From JALZUV01 sp963837025 (GTDB lineage Bacteria; Pseudomonadota; Alphaproteobacteria; Rickettsiales; JALZUV01), in NCBI GenBank assembly GCA_963837025.1, contig CAWILT010000002.1, forward strand, positions 1-64,000: a DNA stretch of 64,000 nucleotides. Reading direction: 5' to 3'. The notes below the pieces were generated by a model, which worked only from the letters and a program-made list of their open reading frames with translations, was not told the origin of the DNA and did not search any database. Below are positions 42,357-51,850 of the stretch, piece after piece (the first letter of the stretch is position 1; every line of letters starts with the position of its first letter). The position numbers and the translations under genes are program-made.

Positions 42357-42719
42357 TCAAAAGGCTTGGTCAAAAAGCAGATTATAGCTTTCTAAAGAAA
42401 AACCAATTTCTTTTGGCTCACCATTGATTTCTAATAGAGGACGTTTAATGATGCTGGTTTTTTGAATGGCCAGTTCAATAGCCTGTGCATCGGATTGAAT
42501 ATTCTGCTTTGTAGCCTCATCCAATTTACGCCATGTTTGGCCTTTACGATTAATAACGATGTGCCATCCAAAAGCTTGGCACCATTGTTTTAATTTAACC
42601 TCAGAAACACCTAACTTTTTAAAATCATGAAATGCATAGTCAATATTTTTATCGGTTAAATAGTCACGCGCTTTTTTAACGGTGTTGCAATTAGGAATGG
42701 CATATAAAGTTACGGTCAT
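42357..42719 (-). CDS. ArsC/Spx-family thioredoxin-fold protein (YffB type)
   Basis: This 120-residue protein has ATLYAIPNCNTVKKARDYL-like opening (IPNCNTVKKA), the YAFHDFKK strand, FGWHIVINRKGQTWRKLD and IIKRPLLEINGEPKEIGF. It has the single Cys of the YffB group rather than the CxxC of Spx. These are often annotated arsenate reductase but the true reaction is uncertain. It precedes nadA on the same strand. Confidence 0.88.
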   Translation of the reverse strand: MTVTLYAIPNCNTVKKARDYLTDKNIDYAFHDFKKLGVSEVKLKQWCQAFGWHIVINRKGQTWRKLDEATKQNIQSDAQAIELAIQKTSIIKRPLLEINGEPKEIGFSLESYNLLFDQAF

Positions 42720-42829
42720 AGTGGGTTTGGCTAAATTTTTATAATGAATTTACTATACAATGAATAACAACAATGCTATACGATGCGCTACTATATTGCA
42801 ATGCACCATTAACCTACAGGAGAATTTAA

Positions 42830-43471
42830 ATGGCTACTACCCCAGCAACTAAAGTTGAAGAAACTTCAAACACCCCATCTATTCAATTAGCAAAAACAGA
42901 ACAATCACAGCCTGCAAAAGCTGAGATGCCTAAGGCAGCTACTAAAGCTGCACCTAAAAAATCTGCATCAAAATCATCACGCGGTCGTCCATCGGGCAGT
43001 CGTAATAAACCGGCTGCAAAATCAGCTACTAAAGCAGCTAGCACTGCTAAAAGAACAATGAAAGCCGCTGTTGATAAAACAACCGATAACATGGAAAAAA
43101 CAGCTGAAAAAATGAACGCTAAAACAACTGAGTCATTTAACAAAAGTAATGAAATGTTTAAAGCTGCAACCGAATCAATGAATAAATCAGCTGAAGTGAT
43201 GAAAAACATGAGCGATGAAGCGATGAAATTCAGCACCAAAATGATGAATGAAAATGCACAATTTTCAAAAGAACTTTTAAATTGCCGCACTATGAGCGAC
43301 ATGTTTGAAATGCAAAATAAAATGATGAAAAACAACATTGATACGTTCTTCAAACAAACGTCAAAAATGTCTGAAATGATGTTTAAAGCAGCTGGCAAAA
43401 CCGGCGCACCTTTAAATACACGTTTCACCGATATGGCTGACAACATGAAAAAACAATTCAATACGAAATAG
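42830..43471 (+). CDS. Phasin with an N-terminal AT-hook
   Basis: The product has 213 residues. Residues 85-210 form the long amphipathic helices of phasin_2-type granule proteins, rich in Met, Lys, Asn and Ala (NMEKTAEKMNAKTTESFNKS and similar repeats). Phasins coat polyhydroxybutyrate granules. The first 80 residues are Ala/Lys/Ser-rich and carry RGRPSGSRNKP (51-61), a classical AT-hook, which binds the minor groove of AT-rich DNA. Together these could tether granules to the nucleoid, as PhaF and PhaM do by other means. A strong Shine-Dalgarno site (CAGGAGAA) and a palindromic terminator frame the gene, consistent with high expression. Confidence 0.88.
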   Translation: MATTPATKVEETSNTPSIQLAKTEQSQPAKAEMPKAATKAAPKKSASKSSRGRPSGSRNKPAAKSATKAASTAKRTMKAAVDKTTDNMEKTAEKMNAKTTESFNKSNEMFKAATESMNKSAEVMKNMSDEAMKFSTKMMNENAQFSKELLNCRTMSDMFEMQNKMMKNNIDTFFKQTSKMSEMMFKAAGKTGAPLNTRFTDMADNMKKQFNTK

Positions 43472-43490
43472 TTTTTTAAACACATCAAAA

Positions 43491-43527
43491 AAAGAGCCGC
43501 TTAAATTTTAAGCGGCTCTTTTTTTAT
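43491..43527. terminator. Bidirectional rho-independent terminator between phasin and queF
   Basis: AGAGCCGCTTAAA and TTTAAGCGGCTCT form a perfect stem with T-runs on both strands. It ends the phasin transcript on + and queF on minus. Confidence 0.92.
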
Positions 43528-43989
43528 TTAACGGCCTCGATAATTATCAACGCCTTCTTTGGGAATCCACACCCCTTTTGGTGGTTCATCCGTTTGATAA
43601 AATATATCAATCGGAATCCCCCCGCGCGGATACCAATAGCCCGCAATACGCAACCATTTTGGCACAATGATTTCTTCTAATCGCTTTGCAATAGAAATGG
43701 TGCATGCCTCATGAAAATCGCCGTGGTTACGAAACGATCCTAAAAATAATTTTAAGCTTTTACTTTCCACCAAATAAAGCTGCGGCACATAATCAATTAC
43801 CAAATGTGCAAAATCAGGAGCACCCGTTAGCGGGCAAAGCGAGGTAAATTCAGGACAGCTAAAACGCACGCAATATTCTTTATCACTATGCGGATTATCC
43901 ACTCGCTCCAGCACCGCTTCACTGGGGGTTTGCGGTAAAGGAGTTTTAGAACCTAACTGCGTTAGTTCATGATAAATTTCATTAGCCAT
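43528..43989 (-). CDS. queF: NADPH-dependent 7-cyano-7-deazaguanine reductase (short type)
   Basis: This 153-residue unimodular QueF reduces preQ0 to preQ1 in queuosine synthesis. It shows the catalytic Cys region FSCPEFTSLCPLTGAPDFA (key Cys in LCPLTG), the substrate helix YLVESKSLKLFLGSFRNHGDFHE and the C-terminal WYPRGGIPIDIFYQ. queC and queE are encoded nearby; queD, queA and tgt are not in the window. Confidence 0.95.
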   Translation of the reverse strand: MANEIYHELTQLGSKTPLPQTPSEAVLERVDNPHSDKEYCVRFSCPEFTSLCPLTGAPDFAHLVIDYVPQLYLVESKSLKLFLGSFRNHGDFHEACTISIAKRLEEIIVPKWLRIAGYWYPRGGIPIDIFYQTDEPPKGVWIPKEGVDNYRGR

Positions 43990-44056
43990 ATCTGTGCATA
44001 ACCAGTTTATAAAATTTTCGCTAGCTAAATATGGTTAAAACCGATAGCTGAATACC

Positions 44057-44986
44057 ATGCAATCTCCACTAAAACCCATTACGAAAGCCGGATTATTTCC
44101 GGCTGTGGGTTGCTATATGTTATGGGGGTTCTTCCCCATTTATTGGAAGTTTCTCAGCCATGTAGATGCATTAGAAACCTTAACCCATCGCATTATTTGG
44201 TCGTTCATTTTTTACATCGCCATCATGGCCGTGCGTATGATGATAGGCCGTAAATTTTTAGCGCCTGTAACCAAACGCGACTGGGGATTAGCGGTTATTA
44301 CAGGCACACTTATGTCCGTTAATTGGTGGGTTTATATTTATGCCATGAATATTGATCGTATTTTAGAAACCAGCCTTGCTTATTTCATTAACCCCTTAAT
44401 GTCAGTTGCAGTTGGGGTGATTGTTTTTAAAGAGCCGTTCCCTAAACTATTAAAGTTAGCGTTCTTTTTAGCAATCATCGGCGTTGGCATTAAAATTGGT
44501 TATAGCGAAACCTTCCCGTGGATTGCCCTCACACTCGCTACATGTTTTTGTATCTATGGTGCTATCAAAAAAATTATTACCGTTAATGCCACTCAATTTT
44601 CCATGATGGAAAGTGCGGTGGTGTTGCTGCCCGCACTGGTTTTAGCGGTAACATTACGCTTGGAAAGCGATCAAATTTTATCCAATACCGACTTTATCTT
44701 ACTCGCAGGTGGCGGCATCATAACCGGCATTCCATTATTATTATTTGCCATGGCTGCACAGCGTTTGCCTTATAGCATTATGGGCATGCTGCAATTTATT
44801 GGCCCCACCATTCAGTTTTTTGTAGGTTATTATCTATATGATGAAACGGTGGATAGCGCTGGCTGGTTATCCTTCTTGTTTATTTGGTTTGGAGTTTTAG
44901 TCTATGTTTTTGACCGCGTTCGCGTGGCGCGCAACTTACGTAAAAAAAGCCACATCCCTTTAGCAACCGCACAAACACCCGAATAA
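44057..44986 (+). CDS. rarD: RarD/EamA-family transporter
   Basis: This 309-residue inner-membrane protein with ten membrane segments has the RarD signature: GCYMLWGFFPIYWK near the N-terminus, HRIIWSFIF, NWWVYIYAMN, TSLAYFINPLM and YSIMGMLQFIGPTIQF. The family belongs to the drug/metabolite transporter superfamily; the E. coli member was first noted for chloramphenicol sensitivity and its substrate is undefined. It sits between two queuosine genes on the opposite strand. Confidence 0.93.
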   Translation: MQSPLKPITKAGLFPAVGCYMLWGFFPIYWKFLSHVDALETLTHRIIWSFIFYIAIMAVRMMIGRKFLAPVTKRDWGLAVITGTLMSVNWWVYIYAMNIDRILETSLAYFINPLMSVAVGVIVFKEPFPKLLKLAFFLAIIGVGIKIGYSETFPWIALTLATCFCIYGAIKKIITVNATQFSMMESAVVLLPALVLAVTLRLESDQILSNTDFILLAGGGIITGIPLLLFAMAAQRLPYSIMGMLQFIGPTIQFFVGYYLYDETVDSAGWLSFLFIWFGVLVYVFDRVRVARNLRKKSHIPLATAQTPE

Positions 44987-44987
44987 G

Positions 44988-45677
44988 CTATGCGGCATAG
45001 AAGGTAGGATCGGTAATATTTGCATCCTTAAAGCCCTTAGCGCGTAACTGGCAGCTATCACAATGGCCACAAGCACCACCTGCATCAGATGGATCATAAC
45101 AGCTTAACGTTTGGCTGTAATCTACATTTAAAAGGGTGCCTGCCTGAATAATTTCAGCTTTTGTCATGGCAATCAAAGGGGTGTGAAGCGTTATTTTATC
45201 TCCCCCACCTACCCCGTAAGCCGTCGCTAAATTAGCGGTTTGTTCAAAGCTTTGAATAAATTCAGGGCGGCAATCCGGATAGCCTGAATAATCCACAGCA
45301 TTAACACCGATAAAAATATCGCGCGCATTCAACACTTCGGCATAAGCCAGTGCAAATGACAAAAAGATGATATTGCGCGCGGGCACATACGTAACGGGAA
45401 TATGTGAAGCCATCGATGCCTCGTCACGGTCTTTGGGCACATCAATATCCGCTGTTAATGCTGAGCCGCCAAAAAGGCGTAAATCCAATTCAGCAATCTT
45501 ATGTTCCTTAACATCCAGGCTTTGAGCAACCTTTGCAGCCGCCTCTAATTCAATGGCATGACGTTGACCATAACGAAAGGATAATGCGTATAAATCATAC
45601 CCACCAGCCGCAGCCATGGCGCCAATCGTTGCCGAATCCAATCCGCCCGATAATAATATAACGGCTTTTTCGTTCAT
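44988..45677 (-). CDS. queC: 7-cyano-7-deazaguanine synthase
   Basis: The 229-residue QueC turns CDG into preQ0 using ATP and ammonia. It has the PP-loop LLSGGLDSAT, VPARNIIFLSFALAYAE, NAVDYSGYPDCRPEF and the C-terminal zinc cysteines (SCYDPSDAGGACGHCDSC, four Cys). Length and motifs are standard. Confidence 0.95.
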   Translation of the reverse strand: MNEKAVILLSGGLDSATIGAMAAAGGYDLYALSFRYGQRHAIELEAAAKVAQSLDVKEHKIAELDLRLFGGSALTADIDVPKDRDEASMASHIPVTYVPARNIIFLSFALAYAEVLNARDIFIGVNAVDYSGYPDCRPEFIQSFEQTANLATAYGVGGGDKITLHTPLIAMTKAEIIQAGTLLNVDYSQTLSCYDPSDAGGACGHCDSCQLRAKGFKDANITDPTFYAA

Positions 45678-45789
45678 AAATTCTCTTTATCTAATCTTTA
45701 TTTTTTAATCTTTATCACCATATCGTTTTATTACCACAAACCACGTAAACCTAAAGAATAGAATCAATAAACAATTTGGGAATTTGATC

Positions 45790-45966
45790 ATGACACAAGA
45801 CGAAAAAATGTTTTACGCCAATAGCGCGATTGAAAATGATAATATGACACGCCAAGTGCATCTCGCAAATTTGCGCAAAAAGGTATTTGAAAAAATGAAA
45901 AAATACCGTGAAGCGCAGCAATTTTACGCCGCAAATTCAATGTTACAACGTCAAAAACTAATCTAG
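45790..45966 (+). CDS. Small hypothetical protein, 58 residues
   Basis: From ATG 45790 (MTQDEK) the frame gives a highly charged, Gln- and Lys-rich, helical peptide (RQVHLANLRKKVFEKMKKY in its middle). GGGAAT stands upstream as a weak ribosome binding site. It overlaps the 3' end of queE by 9 bases, convergently. No family is recognised; it could be a DNA- or RNA-binding micro-helix or a non-coding frame. Confidence 0.4.
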   Translation: MTQDEKMFYANSAIENDNMTRQVHLANLRKKVFEKMKKYREAQQFYAANSMLQRQKLI

Positions 45967-46620
45967 CGCAAATAATTTGTGCGTTTGAAGAGAAACCTTA
46001 CAGCCATGCTTTTCCGCCAACGTAAGAACATATTCGAGATTCTCTTGGTTAAGGGTCGCATCCCCTTCATCCATGGGCTGAAGCCAGGTTTCGATTCCCT
46101 GAGTGCTGCGCGGAAAGTGGGTATAGGGTTCGCGGCGTTTCGAGATGATATATTTAAGCGCGCGCAATCGAGCGATAATGTCAGCGCGCAAAACCCCATA
46201 GCCGAGCTTGCCTGCCTTGGGCGAGCAGATAATATCCACCGCCGCGGGGATGTCAGCGCGCCAAAGGGTTCCGTTCGTCTCTATCTGCACAGCATAGGAT
46301 TGTTCCAGCAAGGCTTCACACAACGGTGCAATATTTTGGCGTAACGGTTCGCCGCCGGTAATAACGATGAGGCGCCGCGCTTCATCTTCATCATGCAAAA
46401 AGCCCACTTCATGCAAAATTTCTTCTAAGCTTAAAGTTTCAAAACTTTCAAATTCCGTATCGCAAAAATCGCAGGCCAAATTACATCCGCCAAGGCGAAT
46501 AAACACACTGGGCACACCCGTATGTGGCCCCTCCCCCTGCAAAGTCGGAAAAATTTCCTGAACCTGCAAATACTGGCCATCACCTTTTTCAGGCGGGCGA
46601 ATGGGGTTAGTGCCGAACAT
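45958..46620 (-). CDS. queE: 7-carboxy-7-deazaguanine synthase (radical SAM)
   Basis: The 220-residue QueE rearranges 6-carboxytetrahydropterin to CDG. It has EIFPTLQGEGPHTG, the cluster motif GGCNLACDFCDTEFE (Cys46, Cys50, Cys53) and the glycine-rich VITGGEPLRQ. It follows ileS by 2 bases on the same strand. Confidence 0.95.
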   Translation of the reverse strand: MFGTNPIRPPEKGDGQYLQVQEIFPTLQGEGPHTGVPSVFIRLGGCNLACDFCDTEFESFETLSLEEILHEVGFLHDEDEARRLIVITGGEPLRQNIAPLCEALLEQSYAVQIETNGTLWRADIPAAVDIICSPKAGKLGYGVLRADIIARLRALKYIISKRREPYTHFPRSTQGIETWLQPMDEGDATLNQENLEYVLTLAEKHGCKVSLQTHKLFALD

Positions 46621-46622
46621 GT

Positions 46623-49600
46623 CTAAGCGACTTTAAAGCCAAACGCCACCATTGCTCCATCCAGCTCTTGCTCAAACGAATGTGTGGTTTCAACTTTACA
46701 CATTTGTAATTCTGTTGCTAACACCTGCTCCATTATATAGGCCTTATTTGCATCGATTGCTTGAGCGGTTTCGCCTGTGGCGTTTACTTGCAGCGCAATG
46801 CGATTGCTCACCTGCAAATCAGCAGTTTTGCGGGCTTCTTGCACCATGCGCACAAAATCGCGAGCGATGCCTTCGGCTTTGAGTTCAGGCGTTAGCGTAA
46901 GGTCAAGCACCACCAGCGCATCGTTGGTGGAAATAGCCTGCGCATTTTCACTATTCTTAGGAGTTAACAATAATTGGAATTCTTGATTATATTCACTAAG
47001 TATCTCTCCAGCAATTTCAATATGTGAAAATGTGCTCTGAAGATTGGAAACGTCATTTTCTATTTGAGCTTCTTTCCATTCTGATTTTTTTGAAGCTCCA
47101 ATAATTTCCTTCATTTTAGTCTCTTTACCCTCTTTTTTTAATCTCTTTCCAAGCTCAGGAAAATTAATTTTGAGCTTACTTTCTGCATGCTCTGTGAGAG
47201 CAAAGGAATAGATAACTTCTTTAACATTTAACTCTTCACTAATTAAATTTTCAAAAAGAGAAATTTGTAATTCTGGATTGAAATATATAGTTGCTTTGCT
47301 TAATGGTTGCCTTACACGAATGTTATTTTTACTTCGAATAGCTAAGCCTGTAGTACAAATATTGCGCGTGAAATCCATATTATCTATTAAACGATCATCT
47401 TCAGGCAGTGCTTTTGCTTTAGGAAAATCAGTAAGATGCACTGAATCACCCGCTAGCCCTCCGTAAATCTCTTCCATGCTATAGGGTAACAATGGTGCGC
47501 CGGCTTTGCACATGGTAATTAGAACACTGTAGAGGGTGTTATAGGCCGCTTGGTCGGTGCTATCGTTACTTTCATTCCAGAAGCGGTCTTTATTGCGGCG
47601 AATATACCAGTTATTGAGCACTTCAAAAAAGTTAGAGATGGCCGCGCAGGCTTTAGGCGTGTCATAGGCGTTTAAGCCTTGTTCAATTTGTTCCACCGCT
47701 TCGCGGCATTTGGCGAGGATATATTTATCCATCAGGTTTTCGCTTGAGGTATCAAACTCGGCTTTCACCCCATCGGCGTTAGCATAAAGTGTGAAGAAAT
47801 TATAGGCGTTCCAAATGGGTTTAATATGCAAGCGCACCACATCGCGAATAAATTTGCCTTCGGGATCGACACTTAAATCATGGCCGCGCATGACCGGTGA
47901 ATCCATCATTAACCAACGCAAGGCATCAGCACCAAATTGCTCAATCACTTCTAGCGGATTTTTGTAGTTTTTCAGCCGTTTAGAATATTTCAAACCTGTT
48001 TCTGAATCCAGCACCACACCGTGGCAGATGCAGTTTTTAAAAGGAGGCTTGCCTTCAAGCAGTGTGCCTTCAAATACGCCTGTAGCCATCATAATAAGTG
48101 TATTAAACCAGCCGCGCGTTTGGCCAACATATTCGGTGATAAAATCAGCCGGATAATGCGTTTCAAACCACTCCTTATTTTCAAAGGGGTAATGCACTTG
48201 TGCAAAAGGCATAGAGCCACTTTCGAACCAACAATCAAACACATCCGTCACACGCAACCAATCTGAGCCATCTTTGGCGGTAGTGAGCGTGTCGATGAAC
48301 GGACGATGTAAATCCGTTACCTCTAAACCAAAAAAATCTTCGAGTTCGGCAATACTGCCGAAAGCTTTAATTTCGCCGCTATTATCTTGCCGCTCCCAAA
48401 TGGGGATGGGAGTGCCCCAAAAGCGGTTGCGCGAGATGCTCCAATCGGGGGCAGTGGCTAGCATATGTTCCATTTGGCCTGGCGCCAATATGCTCAGGAA
48501 TCCAGTTGATTTGGCGGTTCATTTCCACCGCCTTATCGCGGATTTTAGTCACTTCCACATACCAGCTTGGCATTGCGCGGTAGATGAGCGGAGTGTCGGT
48601 GCGCCAGCAATGTGGATAATTATGATTGTAATCTTCCTGCTTAACCAATGCGCCTTGCAGTTTAAGCCAATTGATAATGCGCAGATTTACTAAGCCATAT
48701 TTGGCCGTTTGTTCAAGCGTATAGGGCTCATCAGCGCATTGGCCTTGTGTTTGCGCTACCACATTCATACCTTTGAGCGATAGGGGCGCGACTTGCCACG
48801 GTGCCAAAGGTGCAGCGTAATAATCAATGGCGGTGGCGTTAAAAACCACATCCGCTTGCTTAGTAAAGCCAAGTTTAGATAAAATGCGCATGGATGCGGC
48901 ATTGTCAAACGATCCAGCATCCACCGTTACATCGCCAAATTTTGCGGCTGCCCATTGCATTAAAGCACGGCCTGCCTCCAATGCGTAACCCTGCCCCCAA
49001 TAGTCGCCTAATAGGGCGTAGCGCAACTCAGGGCGCGAAGGTTCAAATTTTGGCTGATTAAAATCGCGGTGATCAAAGCCGGCGCGGCCAATAAATGCGC
49101 CATCGCTTTTGCGATAAACTGCCCACACCGTGTAGCCATAACGCGCTTGATTATCTAATAACCGCTGGAAATCTTCCGCTTGGCGTTGTGCACTTAACTG
49201 CCCAAATGCCATTTTAGAGGTAATTTGCGGGTCAGCCTCCATATATTGATAATGCGCAAAATCATTTTGCGTAAAGGCTTTGAACTGTAACCGCTCCGAT
49301 TCCAGCAACACATCGCCTTGCGATGCAAAGCTGCGCGGCAAATCGTAAATTTCATCCGTATAGCGGCCTTTTTCATCAACCGGTACAACGACCTCAATGC
49401 CATTTTCGGCACATACCCGCTGATCATCCTCGCCAAAGCCTGGCGACATATGGACGATACCCGTACCTGAACCTTCTTCGATAAAGCTAGAGCCATCAAG
49501 AATGCGAAAGGCATTAGGGTGATTGGCGAAATAGGGGAATAGAGGTTCATATTCTAAGCCGATAAGTTCTGAGCCTTTTAAAACCGCAGAAATATTCTCC

Positions 49601-50463
49601 GATTCATGTTGAGAAATGTGGCAATCGCCATCAATCATTTCACAGTTATATTCAAGTTTAGATGCCGCAGCTAAGGCCAAGTTGCTGGGTAATGTCCAAG
49701 GCGTTGTCGTCCATGCTAGGATGTAGTAATTCTTAGCTTCGGGAGCGCCTTTAGGGCGGGTTCTGAGTTTAAATTTTACTGTAACCGCTTTATCTATTTT
49801 ATTACGATAGCTGTTATCGAGTTTGGTTTCAAAGTTGGAAAGGGGCGTTTCGGCTGCCCAGCTATAAGGCATTACACGGTGGCTTTGATAGATGAGGCCT
49901 TTATCGTAGAGCTGTTTAAATGCCCAGATGACGGATTCCATGAAGTTGGTATCCATGGTTTTATAATCGCCTGCAAAATCAACCCAGCGGCCTTGGCGGT
50001 TCACATAGGTTTCCCACTCGCCGGCATATTTCATGACCGAGCTGCGGCAATGGGTGTTGAATTTATCGATGCCAAATTCCTCAATCGCTTTGCGTCCTGA
50101 AATTTGCAGTTCTTTTTCGGCGCCCATCTCAGCGGGCAAACCGTGACAATCCCAGCCAAAGCGGCGCTCAACGCGTTTGCCTTGCATGGTTTGATAGCGC
50201 GCAAACGTATCTTTTACATAGCCAGTGAGTAGATGACCATAATGCGGCAAACCATTGGCGAAAGGTGGCCCATCGTAAAACACAAATTCATCGGCATTGC
50301 TGCGATTTTGCACCGATTGCTCAAACGCGTGAGTAGATTGCCAATGCGCCAGAATTTTTTGCTCAATTTTTGCAAAATCAGGGTTGGGTTCTACATTGGG
50401 GTAATGCGCTTGGGGCGCGGTATTGCGTGCAGTTTCTGTCATAGCTGTATGACTATCAGACAA
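46623..50463 (-). CDS. ileS: Isoleucyl-tRNA synthetase (type 2) with an inserted GNAT domain; one frameshift
   Basis: IleS charges tRNA-Ile. The N-terminal part is read from ATG 50463 and the C-terminal part in another frame; the switch is at about 48480-48500, between WIPEHI and APGQMEHML. The span is 1280 codons plus one base, so one extra base explains it. Catalytic motifs are FYDGPPFANGLPHYGH (HIGH variant of eukaryote-like, mupirocin-tolerant IleS), the editing motifs TTTPWTLPSN and GSGTGIVHMSPGFGEDD, and KYSKRLKNYK (KMSKS variant). Residues about 384-550 are a foreign GNAT domain (see next entry). The segment at about 46950-47330 is more AT-rich and Lys/Glu-rich than its surroundings. 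Because the gene is essential, the frameshift is probably an error or there is a second ileS. Confidence 0.93.
48814..49314 (-). other. GNAT (RimJ/RimL-like) acetyltransferase domain inserted in the IleS editing domain
   Basis: Residues about 384-550 of IleS follow VPVDEKGRYTDEIYDL and precede LKGMNVVAQTQG, two blocks that are nearly adjacent in ordinary type 2 IleS. The inserted stretch opens LLESERLQFKAFTQND, the typical RimJ/RimL start. It continues with YTVWAVYRKSDGAFIGRAGF, then the acetyl-CoA loop DYWGQGYALEAGRAL (motif A, Q-G-Y-A), and ends with NAASMRILSKLGF (motif B). The reading frame is open through both borders, so this is a seamless domain insertion and not an assembly joint. It lies in CP1 about 30 residues after the editing Asp region. 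The substrate is unknown. Confidence 0.85.
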
Positions 50464-50485
50464 ACCACAAATTGCAAGAAATCAA

Positions 50486-51010
50486 CTAGCGCTGATGGCC
50501 TGCCGATTTTTTATAGGGATCAAAATCCTCATAGCCTAGCGCGACTATGGCATTACGAAGCATATCTTTAGGAATTGAATGTTTGGTGCGATAATGTTCA
50601 AGCGTCTTTTCACCCAGTTTAGGATCAAGTCTTTCAGGTGAAGTATTATGGCAAATATCGGCATATTTAACCAGTAAAGCTCCATGTTTAGCGGGCTTTG
50701 AAAAAAGGCCATCTTCAATCACATTTTTTATATATTTAAAATACGATATGTCTTCTTTTTGATGGGATAAAAGCGCGACAATCTCTAAGGTTGTGGCGCT
50801 GTAACCTGCCTTCTGTAAATCTTGGTATGTGATAGCGGTATCTTCAATCACATCATGCAAAAGCGCTGCCATTCTGACATCGTCCGAAACATGATCGGGT
50901 AGAATCTTCATAACTTCTAATGAGTGAAGCCATTTCGGCAAGCCGGATTGATCGAGCTGTTCGCCAAACGCTTTTTCAATGAATGCTTCTGTTGATTTAA
51001 CGGTAGGCAT
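50486..51010 (-). CDS. Small HD-domain phosphohydrolase
   Basis: This 174-residue protein has the HD metal motif: LPKWLHSLEVMKIL (His), MAALLHDVIEDTAIT (His-Asp followed by ED) and a later VKYADICHNTSPERL (Asp), matching RelA/SpoT-type single-domain HD hydrolases (MESH1-like). It may hydrolyse (p)ppGpp or another nucleotide; the specificity is not decided here. It precedes ileS on the same strand by 22 bases and is divergent from mazG, another nucleotide-cleaning enzyme. Confidence 0.85.
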   Translation of the reverse strand: MPTVKSTEAFIEKAFGEQLDQSGLPKWLHSLEVMKILPDHVSDDVRMAALLHDVIEDTAITYQDLQKAGYSATTLEIVALLSHQKEDISYFKYIKNVIEDGLFSKPAKHGALLVKYADICHNTSPERLDPKLGEKTLEHYRTKHSIPKDMLRNAIVALGYEDFDPYKKSAGHQR

Positions 51011-51039
51011 CTTACCACTTTAGCGCTAATTGGTTAAGA

Positions 51040-51795
51040 ATGACTAAAGAACTTATGCAACTAATCGACATTATGGCCAAATTGCGCGATCCTGTAACAG
51101 GCTGCCCGTGCGATGTGGAGCAGAATTTTAGCACCATCGCGCCTTACACGCTGGAAGAAGCCTATGAAGTAGCCGACGCGATTGAGCGTAACGATATGCC
51201 CGCGCTGAAAGAAGAGCTGGGCGATTTGTTGCTGCAAGTCGCGTTTCATGCACAAATGGCGGATGAAGCCGGATTATTTGATTTTGAAGATGTGGCTGAA
51301 GCCATTAACGTTAAAATGATTGCACGCCACCCGCATGTATTTGGCCAGCAACAAGGCATTGAAACCGCTACTGACCAAATTGAAAATTGGGATTTTATTA
51401 AAGCCGCTGAAAAACAAGCCAAAGGCCATCATTCAGTGTTAGACGATATTCCATCCAACTTCCCCGCGCTGCTACGCGCGCAAAAACTAGGTAGAAAAGC
51501 CAGTAAACTAGGTTTTGACTGGCCTGAAATTAGCCCTGTATTTGCCAAACTGGATGAAGAATTACATGAACTTAAAACCGCTATCGCTGATCAATCCAAT
51601 ATAGAAGAAGAACTGGGCGATGCGCTGTTTGCCTTGGTAAATGTAGCACGTCATTTAGACTTAGATGCCGAAACCGCTTTACGCAAAGCCAATCGCAAAT
51701 TTGAAAGCCGCTTTCGCACCATTGAACCTGACATTAAATCAGATTCAACTTTGGAGCAGATGGAAGCGCTTTGGATAAAAGCCAAAACTGCATAA
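51040..51795 (+). CDS. mazG: Nucleoside triphosphate pyrophosphohydrolase MazG
   Basis: This 251-residue MazG has two tandem MazG domains. The opening is LRDPVTGCPCDVEQNF, the first metal site is TLEEAYEVADAI with EELGDLLLQVAFHAQMA, and ARHPHVFG and the second site EEELGDALFALVNVARHL follow. It hydrolyses NTPs to NMP and PPi, cleaning damaged or excess nucleotides. Its length is normal for the long form. Confidence 0.95.
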   Translation: MTKELMQLIDIMAKLRDPVTGCPCDVEQNFSTIAPYTLEEAYEVADAIERNDMPALKEELGDLLLQVAFHAQMADEAGLFDFEDVAEAINVKMIARHPHVFGQQQGIETATDQIENWDFIKAAEKQAKGHHSVLDDIPSNFPALLRAQKLGRKASKLGFDWPEISPVFAKLDEELHELKTAIADQSNIEEELGDALFALVNVARHLDLDAETALRKANRKFESRFRTIEPDIKSDSTLEQMEALWIKAKTA

Positions 51796-51850
51796 CAATT
51801 TGAGCCTATACTTACAGCTTAGCGTAATTTAATTGCGCCGGAAGTGGCTA

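Noticed and set aside
42883..43488. 201-codon hydrophobic frame on the minus strand
   Set aside because: It is antisense to the phasin gene; Lys/Met-rich helices read backward look hydrophobic. The phasin has the ribosome binding site and terminator.
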